Origin: an uncultured Porphyromonadaceae bacterium
Lineage (GTDB): Bacteria; Bacteroidota; Bacteroidia; Bacteroidales; Muribaculaceae
Assembly (NCBI GenBank): GCA_900555715.1
Contig: USMC01000044.1
Coordinates: forward strand, 1 to 21,447
Length of the DNA: 21,447 nucleotides
Direction of reading: 5' to 3'
The translations under genes and the position numbers were made by a program. This document shows positions 16,334 through 21,447 of this stretch, piece by piece (position 1 is the first letter of the stretch; every line of letters starts with the position of its first letter). A model generated the notes under the pieces. The model was not told the DNA's origin. It saw only the letters and a program-made list of their open reading frames with translations, and searched no databases.

Positions 16334-17389
16334 ATGAAAAAGATCGCATTACTGCTCGCTGTTGCACTAAGTAGCGCAGCCTGCTTCGCCCAGATTAACA
16401 AGGGTGAACTCAAACAACTTCAGAATTTTCTAAGCCAGCCTTCCGAAAAAGAAGGGACTAATGCCCAGGCTCTGAAAATTACAAATCTCAAAGATCCTTC
16501 CACATGGGAAGGCATCACGATTGTCGGCAACAACGTGACGGCTATCAAGTGGAAGGACAAAAAACTCGCAGGCAAACTTGACCTCAGCGGATTCAAAGCT
16601 TTGCAGACCGTCGATGTCTCACGCAACAAACTGACAAGCGTCAGCGTTGCCGGAGACGCCGCGCTCACCGACCTCAATGCCTCGCGCAACCGCCTTACTT
16701 CCGTCGACCTGACAGGCGCGACACAGCTCTACAAACTGTCGCTCAACAACAACCGCCTTACCGAATTTGAAGTAACCGACGCTCCTGCCCTCAAGAACAT
16801 CAACATCGCTTCAAACTATCTTGTAGCGCTCGACCTGCAGGCTTCGCCCACACTTGAAACTGTAAACTGCCAGAGCAACCACCTCGAAAGCCTCAACGTC
16901 ACCAACTGCACGGCTCTCAAGAACCTCTACGCCGGATACAACAAGCTCACCACTTTCACACTCGTGGGTGTCACAAGCCTCCAGAACCTCAATGTGGACG
17001 ACAACAGCATTGACAACCTCATCGTTTCCGGACTGCCCTCCCTCGCCACATTCATCTGCTCCGACAACAACATGAAGAGCCTCGGAATGCGCGACTGCCA
17101 GGCACTGATGGACGTCGTATGCTCCTACAACGACCTCACATCCTTCACCGTCTCGGAATGCCCCAACATCGTCTTCGTCGACTGCTCATACAATGACCTC
17201 ACAACTCTCTCACTGGCTAATCAGACCTTCCTGCAGAGACTCCTCTGCAACAACAACCAGCTCACCATGCTCGACGTCAGCTTCGATCAGGCTCTTACCT
17301 ACATCAACTGCCGCTACAACATGATTACCGACCTCCGAACAATCGCCTGCCCCAACCTCAGGATGATTGCCTGCCAGTGGAACTACTGA
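16334..17389 (+). CDS. Secreted leucine-rich-repeat protein
   Basis: A 351-residue exported protein. I choose the ATG at 16334 (MKKIALLLAVALSSAACFAQ, a standard signal peptide); an upstream in-frame ATG at 16280 gives a poor N-terminus. After a short N-terminal domain (DPSTWEGITI, about residues 50-70) there are twelve repeats of about 21 residues with the core L-x-x-x-N-x-L, for example VDVSRNKLTSVSV and VDCSYNDLTTLSL. The last five or so carry Cys in place of an aliphatic residue in front of the Asn loop. The protein stops inside a further repeat (IACQWNY) and has no visible sorting domain. LRR proteins of this sort bind proteins or glycans; the partner is unknown. It stands alone, divergent from the metallophosphoesterase, with a terminator 37 bases downstream. 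Confidence 0.9.
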   Translation: MKKIALLLAVALSSAACFAQINKGELKQLQNFLSQPSEKEGTNAQALKITNLKDPSTWEGITIVGNNVTAIKWKDKKLAGKLDLSGFKALQTVDVSRNKLTSVSVAGDAALTDLNASRNRLTSVDLTGATQLYKLSLNNNRLTEFEVTDAPALKNINIASNYLVALDLQASPTLETVNCQSNHLESLNVTNCTALKNLYAGYNKLTTFTLVGVTSLQNLNVDDNSIDNLIVSGLPSLATFICSDNNMKSLGMRDCQALMDVVCSYNDLTSFTVSECPNIVFVDCSYNDLTTLSLANQTFLQRLLCNNNQLTMLDVSFDQALTYINCRYNMITDLRTIACPNLRMIACQWNY

Positions 17390-17426
17390 GACAATGCGAT
17401 AATACGATCTGAATAACTTCCCCAGA

Positions 17427-17457
17427 GGGGATGGACCTACGGGTTCATCCCCTTTTT
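17427..17457 (+). terminator. Intrinsic terminator after the LRR gene
   Basis: GGGGATGGACC (17427-17437) pairs with GGTTCATCCCC (17442-17452), with one G-T pair, around TACG, followed by TTTTT (17453-17457). It lies 37 bases past the LRR stop. Confidence 0.9.
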
Positions 17458-17570
17458 CAGCACATATCTGTCGGCAGAGGCACAAACGTCCTTGTGGCTG
17501 TGCGGATCATCGGCACTGTGCCCGGAGAAGGGACACCGCACCATCACGTTATATGTAGTGCGAAAATACG

Positions 17571-17588
17571 CCTGATTATTCAATCAGG
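17571..17588 (-). terminator. Weak hairpin at the end of the lipocalin-like gene
   Basis: CCTGATT and AATCAGG form a perfect 7-base stem around ATTC, overlapping the stop codon of the minus-strand lipoprotein gene. The downstream side has only a short TATTTT run, so termination here is possible but weak. Confidence 0.35.
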
Positions 17589-18058
17589 ATGTCATTACGG
17601 CGTCTGAATTTTATTATGCTTTTATCTCCGTTCGTGTTAACCTGCCACCACATGTCGGTGTCAGTCAACTTGATTATTTTGTATGGATAATTTCCTGCCC
17701 AGATGTCATCGCTGTCAAGTTCGCCTTGAAATGACACGTCTAACAACGGTCGGTTATTCTCCACTTCGCGGATAGAGAACGTAAAAACTCTGCCATGCCT
17801 CAAAGTCCCGTCATCTGCGAGAAAGTAAGTGGTGATATATCCCTGATAACCTCCGTAACCTTCGTAAATTTGAGCAGATGATATATCAAGTATGCAGTCT
17901 TTTTCAAAAACCTTCTGGTTGCCTTGGTCGATGACTTCCCAAGTTCCATCAAAAAGTTCCAACTTCGGCGCAAACACGACATCGTCTTCGTTATCGTTAC
18001 AAGCTACCATTACAAATGAAAGCAGTGGCAAAATAAAAAGCAACAGACACTTGTTCAT
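17576..18058 (-). CDS. Lipocalin-like lipoprotein, function unknown
   Basis: A 160-residue lipoprotein. The signal MNKCLLLFILPLLSFVMVAC ends in Cys20, followed by N-D-N-E-D-D; such an acidic run after the Cys resembles the surface-export signal of Bacteroidetes lipoproteins. The rest begins with FDGTWEVIDQGNQKVFE and continues with alternating strands (YITTYFLADDGTLR, RVFTFSIREVE, YKIIKLTDTDMWWQV, SIIKFRRR), a layout like small lipocalin-type domains that open with a G-x-W motif. I do not recognise a named family. It is a single gene between the LRR terminator and a divergent promoter region; I see only weak promoter-like sequence upstream. Confidence 0.78.
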   Translation of the reverse strand: MNKCLLLFILPLLSFVMVACNDNEDDVVFAPKLELFDGTWEVIDQGNQKVFEKDCILDISSAQIYEGYGGYQGYITTYFLADDGTLRHGRVFTFSIREVENNRPLLDVSFQGELDSDDIWAGNYPYKIIKLTDTDMWWQVNTNGDKSIIKFRRRNDILIE

Positions 18059-18194
18059 AATAAGTTAGATTTTTCTAAAACAACGCAAACAGAAAGTATA
18101 TATTGCCTTATCAGCGAAGAACGTCACCGTTAAGACATTCCATAAACCTACCATCAGTGCAGGCAACGAGGGATAATCTTTCTATCGTTAGCAT

Positions 18195-18225
18195 ATTGAT
18201 AATCGGACAATTATTATTAACTTTG
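18195..18225 (+). promoter_or_regulatory. Promoter of the TIGR04076-family gene
   Basis: ATTG (18195-18198), 19 bases, then TAACTTTG (18218-18225): an exact -7 box and a one-mismatch -33 box. It lies 29 bases before the start at 18255. Confidence 0.65.
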
Positions 18226-18254
18226 TCGTAAAGAAAAGAAATAATTCCAGAATT

Positions 18255-18647
18255 ATGAAGCATAAAGTGAAAGTTACGGTGCTCGATACTAAACTATATC
18301 CTGAATATCAGCAACAGTATTGCGCCAATCCCTGTTACGGCAAATGTCCTGTCTATAACAAGGGTGACGAGTTTGTCTTCTATCGTGATGATGAGCGTGA
18401 TGATTACTGGCACTGTGGTCTTGATACACTGGTAAAGACCTCCGGCAATCCCGATGAAATTGCCGGAGGTCCGAAAAAGCCGTTTTGCTCAGAGGCATGG
18501 GATGCCATATCTCGTTATATCTACACCGGTCTGCAAGGCGGTTCGATAATGAGAGGATGGATGAAAACCGAAAACACCATGATTACCTGCTGCAATGATG
18601 GGACACGCCCTGTCATCTTCAAAATAGAGCGCATCGATTACGAATGA
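18255..18647 (+). CDS. TIGR04076 family protein
   Basis: A 130-residue protein without a signal peptide, rich in Cys. It opens MKHKVKVTVLDTKLYPEYQQ, then YCANPCYGKCPVYNKGDEFV, then W-H-C-G near residue 54, F-C-S-E-A-W near 75-80, and TCCNDGTRPVIFKIERID at the end. This order, with a short beta start, C-x(4)-C-P and a closing CCxDGxRPVxFxxxR segment, fits the TIGR04076 family of small cytosolic proteins, whose function is unknown. The spaced Cys residues suggest metal binding or redox chemistry, but that is inference. It has its own promoter and no operon partner: the GNAT gene follows only after 193 bases. Confidence 0.82.
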   Translation: MKHKVKVTVLDTKLYPEYQQQYCANPCYGKCPVYNKGDEFVFYRDDERDDYWHCGLDTLVKTSGNPDEIAGGPKKPFCSEAWDAISRYIYTGLQGGSIMRGWMKTENTMITCCNDGTRPVIFKIERIDYE

Positions 18648-18840
18648 ATATAACTATTCCCCTTCATTGATGTTCTTTCAAGTATTTTCAGCACAAAACC
18701 ATACAAATGAACCTTGAAACGCAGGTTTTTCACCTGTCAGCGAGAGCTTGTTAGGAGATATTCGTTATCTTTATAAATGAATAAGAACGACTGTATCTCT
18801 ACAGGATGCACAGTAATACTTATATTAAACAGAACGTGTC
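18648..18840. other. Intergenic stretch between TIGR04076 and GNAT genes
   Basis: No gene is visible. TATCTTTA at 18766-18773 is one mismatch from the -7 promoter box and could serve the GNAT gene, but no -33 box lies at the right distance. CAGGT/ACCTG at 18722-18736 forms only a 5-base hairpin. Confidence 0.4.
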
Positions 18841-19302
18841 ATGTCTGAAAACTTTATAATAGTAGAAATCAAAAACGACAAAAAGCAATTTCTACAGCTT
18901 TTACTCATCGGTGATGAATCGGAAACGATGATTGACCGCTATCTTCAGCAAGGCAATCTATACGCAGGTATATTAAACGGCGTCCCAATTACAGTGTGCG
19001 TGGCTTTGACTATTGATGACACAACGGTTGAGATTAAGAACCTTGCAGTCAGTCCGTATTTTCAACGTCGGGGTTTCGGTCGCCGAATGCTTGAACACGT
19101 AGAAAAATTGAATACCAACAAATCCATTATCCTTGGCACAGGAGAAACACCATCGACTCTTCGTTTTTATGAAAAGTGCGGTTACCGTTATTCTCACCGA
19201 GTACCCAACTTTTTCACAAATAACTATAGCAATCCTATCATCGAAGAGGGAGTGCTCCTCCGCGACATGATTTATCTAAAGAAAAACGACACTAAATTAT
19301 AG
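18841..19302 (+). CDS. GNAT-family N-acetyltransferase
   Basis: A 153-residue GNAT protein, which transfers an acetyl group from acetyl-CoA to an amine. The acetyl-CoA site is clear: the strand VEIKNLAVSPYFQRRGFGRR contains the Q-R-R-G-F-G pyrophosphate loop. It is followed by KSIILGTGETPSTLRFYEKCGYRYSHR, where S-T-L-R-F-Y-E-K-C-G-Y is the motif-B region with the usual Tyr. The C-terminus NPIIEEGVLLRDMIYLKK is typical of a subgroup of small Bacteroides and Firmicutes acetyltransferases. The substrate cannot be predicted. It is a lone gene in the AT-richer accessory region, and appears intact. Confidence 0.88.
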   Translation: MSENFIIVEIKNDKKQFLQLLLIGDESETMIDRYLQQGNLYAGILNGVPITVCVALTIDDTTVEIKNLAVSPYFQRRGFGRRMLEHVEKLNTNKSIILGTGETPSTLRFYEKCGYRYSHRVPNFFTNNYSNPIIEEGVLLRDMIYLKKNDTKL

Positions 19303-19325
19303 AAATCACACTACCTCGCCTACCC

Positions 19326-19445
19326 TCAATCTTTCAGTCGCAGAGTCATGTGCCGTCCGCCTTCTGCTGCCCCGGTGGTCTCGCCGTAGCTCTGAATCAC
19401 GCTCCTGATGCCGGCGAATTCATCGTTTGAGAAATGGAACAGAAC
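19326..19445 (-). pseudogene. Unidentified C-terminal gene fragment
   Basis: On the minus strand, 39 codons run open between an upstream TAG and a TGA, without a start codon at the front. The peptide begins VLFHFSNDEFAGIRSVIQSY, continues with an E-T-T-G-A-A-E-G-G stretch and ends RHMTLRLKD. Base composition is GC-rich with third-position bias like the core genes and unlike its surroundings, so it reads as the tail of a real gene. I do not recognise the family. It sits 9 bases after the stop of the DeoR-like remnant. Confidence 0.35.
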
Positions 19446-19454
19446 CTAATGCAG

Positions 19455-19769
19455 CTACATAACCGTATAGTGAACATGGGGCCAGTTTTCAAGTATTTCT
19501 TCCCGACGGTCGTCCTCAACAACCAGATAGTCGATTTCTGACAATGAGGCGAAACGATAATGATGAGCCGTATTGAGCTTGTTGGATGTCACTATCGCCA
19601 CTCTGTTTCCACCTTGCTCTATAAAACTGCGTTTTACAATTGCTTCTTCCTGAATGGTTGTCATCAGACCCTTCTCGGGATGTATCCTTGATTGTATGGA
19701 AATTTGTATGTGTTTTTTATGGTTAATACATAGTATCACCGACAAAGACTGAATGAGAGCAAACATCAT
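19455..19769 (-). pseudogene. Truncated DeoR/GlpR-family regulator (sensor-domain end only)
   Basis: The last 75 or so of 104 residues resemble the C-terminal end of DeoR-family sugar-responsive repressors: IHPEKGLMTTIQEEAIVKRS is like the usual GLTT-x-x-x-EEAxVKR segment, followed by a VAIVTSNKLN strand, then FASLSEIDYLVVEDD in place of the usual ASLxDID-x-LITD. The first 27 residues (19689-19769) show no family resemblance, and the helix-turn-helix and most of the sensor domain are missing. The frame therefore looks like a remnant joined to unrelated DNA. It cannot bind DNA as a normal repressor. A short expressed peptide cannot be excluded. Confidence 0.6.
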
Positions 19770-19795
19770 AATCTAAGCGACAATGGGTAGAAATG

Positions 19796-19837
19796 AAAAG
19801 TCCATAACTTGTGGTTGGTGTTCACAAAGTTATGGAC
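19796..19837 (-). terminator. Hairpin terminator after the secreted hypothetical gene
   Basis: GTCCATAACTT (19800-19810) pairs perfectly with AAGTTATGGAC (19827-19837), and GTG/CAC extends the stem past a one-base bulge. On the minus strand it is followed by TTTT (19796-19799). It lies 23 bases after the stop of the gene at 19861. It could instead be a scar of an inverted repeat from a lost element. Confidence 0.7.
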
Positions 19838-19860
19838 AGTTGAAGTGTGCGAAAGACGCT

Positions 19861-20388
19861 TTATTTGCAGTTGATCTTTATAGCTCCAATAATGCCATTA
19901 TTATTGCTTGGAATAATTGAGAGCGAACTGCCCTTTAAGGTTAGTTTGCCTTCCTGAATACACACCTTGGAGTTTTCTCTCACACCTGTCACATATAGGT
20001 AAGTTAAATCACCTTGTTCCCCACTCATGGTGACAATTAGCATATCATTTGATCCGCTTTCATTTGGCGTGCAATATACAAATGCTGCCACCAATCCGTT
20101 ATTTCCACCATTAATCATATATGATAATGGGATTTGATTTAGAATAGCTAATGTGGAATTCCCAACCGTCTTAATATCTTCACTATTCAAGTTATGAGCC
20201 CCAGCGACTTTCATAACGCTGTTGTTTTCTACAACATTATTGTTAATTGACACAGTTATTGTATCATTAAGCTCGGTCGTAATTTTCGGAAGATTTGAGA
20301 GGGCATTATAAGCCTCTCTCAAATTCATAGCATAAGTGTTTAGAACATAGCAGAGCAATGCAAATAGTATGAGTATGTATTTCTTCAT
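19861..20388 (-). CDS. Secreted protein of unknown function
   Basis: A 175-residue exported protein; I do not recognise the family. A signal peptide MKKYILILFALLCYVLNTYA is followed by a short helix (MNLREAYNALSNLPKITTEL) and an Asn-rich beta section with strands TITVSINNNVV, GLVAAFVYCTPNES, MLIVTMSGEQGDLTYLYVTG, KVCIQEGKLTLKG and GIIGAIKINCK. There are three Cys in the mature part. Helix-then-beta with a start at NLREAYNALSNLP resembles small Bacteroidales periplasmic proteins that follow a signal peptide with a regulatory-looking helix, but no function can be given. Codon use is AT-rich, unlike the core genes to the left, which suggests recent acquisition. It is a single gene with its own terminator; no clear promoter box was found in the 96 bases upstream. 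Confidence 0.75.
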   Translation of the reverse strand: MKKYILILFALLCYVLNTYAMNLREAYNALSNLPKITTELNDTITVSINNNVVENNSVMKVAGAHNLNSEDIKTVGNSTLAILNQIPLSYMINGGNNGLVAAFVYCTPNESGSNDMLIVTMSGEQGDLTYLYVTGVRENSKVCIQEGKLTLKGSSLSIIPSNNNGIIGAIKINCK

Positions 20389-20484
20389 AATTTGGATGTT
20401 TTAGATTATAACGACAAAAGGAAGCTATTGGTTCTGTCTCAAAGGAATAGGCAAATATCATATCGAACTTTATATAGCATATTA

Positions 20485-20691
20485 TTATCTCCGAGTTTTG
20501 GATTTCGGTCTTCGGAATTTGTCCTTGTCATTATCGTTCCACGGCAAATCGGATGATGAACCGACAGCTTCAGTGCCGGCATGAGGTGTCGGGATTCCTC
20601 CGGCGGCAGTCTGGAGTGCTATGGCAAGAAGGCTGTGCTGAGATTCATCGACCTGCTCCCACGGCTCAGACAGCTCGTTGACCAACTCATA
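20485..20691 (-). pseudogene. C-terminal tail fragment, possibly of a mobilization protein
   Basis: The minus-strand frame opens right after a TAA at 20692-20694 and reads about 68 residues to a stop, with only a TTG as possible start. The tail has LLAIALQTAAGGIPTPHAG, then a Gly/Ser-containing linker, SSSDLPWNDNDKDKFRRPKS and a basic end. A flexible linker, an acidic DLPW-type patch and a basic end are seen in tails of Bacteroidales relaxase/mobilization proteins, but this is only a resemblance and I am not sure. Everything upstream is missing, with the break next to the DUF6808-like fragment on the other strand. Confidence 0.3.
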
Positions 20692-20940
20692 TTAAAGTCA
20701 CCGCCCCACTGTCATACTTGTCAAGAAGATAGCACTTATCACGCATGGGTAAGCGGATTCAATGTGAGTTTAGACAGTATTGATATTTTTGAGAGAACAG
20801 TCAAAATTACGCAACATATCCGTGAACCTCCCAAACGATGGGGTCTTGGTCTACACGTCGGGGCTGGATATTATGGAACCGGTAATAAAATTGGTCCGTA
20901 CATTGGAATTGGAATCAGTTACAATATACTCACTTGGTGA
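20581..20940 (+). pseudogene. DUF6808-like C-terminal fragment in a chimeric frame
   Basis: The frame is 119 codons, but only residues about 49-119 (20725-20940) look like a known protein: EDSTYHAWVSGFNVSLDSID, then PPKRWGLGLHVGAGYYGTG and GPYIGIGISYNILTW. This is the C-terminus of the DUF6808 family of small membrane-anchored Bacteroidales proteins found in prophages and conjugative elements. The usual N-terminal membrane helix and the middle part are missing. The first 35 or so codons are simply the reverse strand of the possible mobilization-protein tail, so the start at 20581 is probably fortuitous. It is most likely a truncated remnant; the frame is intact to the stop, and a terminator hairpin follows. 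Confidence 0.55.
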
Positions 20941-20996
20941 AACAACAGTGCCAGCATCTGCACAAGCAGCCGACTGAGCACTATAATAAGGAAACG

Positions 20997-21034
20997 GTGG
21001 AGAATATCTTTTATGGTATTCTCCACATTCTTTT
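20997..21034 (+). terminator. Hairpin terminator after the DUF6808-like fragment
   Basis: GTGGAGAATA (20997-21006) and TATTCTCCAC (21017-21026) form a perfect 10-base stem around a 10-base loop, followed by ATTCTTTT. It lies 56 bases past the stop at 20940, consistent with the original terminator of the truncated gene. Confidence 0.6.
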
Positions 21035-21070
21035 AAGTATCTCTCAACAATAAATTAATGTATTGACATG

Positions 21071-21447
21071 TTAAGCCGCAGGTCTACAGAAATTAATCAT
21101 GTATTGTTTGCCAACTTTGGAGAGGATTTCCTTTACAATGGCGAACAAGCCATGTTTATTTCCATAGTGATGTGGCTGTATCCATTTACCTTTCAAAACT
21201 CGCCAAAGCGTTTCCGCGATGTTGAGATGCGGGGAATAAGGAGGAAGATGGAATATATGGAGACCTCGTTCTTTCCATCTTTGAAGACATTCCCTTACCT
21301 TGCGGCTCTTGTGGACAGTGGAGTTATCCAGAACGACCACAGTCTCTTTGCGGATGCCAAGAGAGAAATTCTCCATAAATTCGATGAATCTGTCGGAGTT
21401 TATGTTCTCCTCGGTAGTGAAACCATGGTAGACGCAGTTACGGTCAA
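21071..21447 (-). CDS. IS630-family transposase, C-terminal part (runs off window)
   Basis: This is the C-terminal catalytic part of an IS630-type DDE transposase, open through the window edge; about 125 residues are visible. It reads from DRNCVYHGFTTEENINSDRF through TVVVLDNSTVHKSRKVRECL (second catalytic Asp) to HLPPYSPHLNIAETLWRVLK (final catalytic Glu), and ends FCRPAA. The internal ATG at 21376 is not the true start, because the same frame continues with family-like sequence beyond it. The helix-turn-helix end and one terminal repeat lie outside the window. I could not place the near terminal repeat in the 40 or so bases after the stop. IS630 elements move by cut and paste into TA sites. 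Confidence 0.9.
   Translation of the reverse strand, partial: DRNCVYHGFTTEENINSDRFIEFMENFSLGIRKETVVVLDNSTVHKSRKVRECLQRWKERGLHIFHLPPYSPHLNIAETLWRVLKGKWIQPHHYGNKHGLFAIVKEILSKVGKQYMINFCRPAA

Noticed and set aside
16290..16491. Direct repeat TACAAATCTCAA at 16290 and 16480
   Set aside because: Two copies of 12 bases, one in the leader and one inside the LRR coding sequence, with no shared flanks; likely chance.
17210..17485. Minus-strand frame of 91 codons over the LRR end
   Set aside because: Mostly antisense of the LRR repeats and the terminator; no independent support.
20997..21026. Inverted repeat as a terminal repeat of the IS630 element
   Set aside because: Both arms lie together as a hairpin with a T-rich flank, so a terminator explains it better; the other end of the element is outside the window.

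Overview
The window looks like a chromosomal segment of a Bacteroidales bacterium, most likely of the Muribaculaceae/Porphyromonadaceae side of the order, though I cannot fix the genus from sequence alone. The signs are the gene cluster Skp-Skp-BamA-UppS-DUF6089-type barrel, several promoters of the Bacteroidetes type (TTTG, about 19 bases, TAnnTTTG), starts without Shine-Dalgarno sequences, and Bacteroidales-restricted families (DUF6242-like lipoprotein, DUF6808-like fragment). No rRNA, tRNA or CRISPR array is visible.

Region 1 (about 94-6990, all minus strand) is one envelope-biogenesis operon. Transcribed from a promoter near 6955, it encodes a lipoprotein with Asp-box repeats, a small outer membrane barrel protein, undecaprenyl diphosphate synthase (UppS), the outer membrane insertase BamA, and two Skp/OmpH periplasmic chaperones. 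It couples the lipid carrier for peptidoglycan and surface glycans with outer membrane protein assembly.

Region 2 (about 6997-12097, minus) is a second operon: serB, a patatin-POTRA-barrel protein (type Vd secretion architecture), a short single-stranded DNA-binding protein without the usual acidic tail, and ribD. It has a good promoter upstream of serB and an intrinsic terminator after ribD. The genes are metabolically unrelated.

Region 3 (about 12116-16219, minus) holds a secreted metallophosphoesterase fused to a PQQ-like propeller, followed by phosphate butyryltransferase and butyrate kinase, which together make an acyl-CoA to acid plus ATP module. It ends in a strong terminator.

Region 4 (16334 to the end) is accessory DNA and becomes visibly more AT-rich towards the right. 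It holds a secreted leucine-rich-repeat protein, a lipocalin-like lipoprotein, a TIGR04076-family protein, a GNAT acetyltransferase, an unknown secreted protein, and several gene remnants: a DeoR-family sensor-domain fragment, an unidentified C-terminal fragment, a possible mobilization-protein tail, and a DUF6808-like tail. An IS630-type transposase is cut by the window edge. This part looks like an insertion/decay hotspot.

I did not find a clear new multi-gene defence or biosynthetic system. The best leads are the CxxCH tail on the small barrel protein, the tail-less SSB in an odd operon, the extended butyrate kinase and the mosaic remnants.
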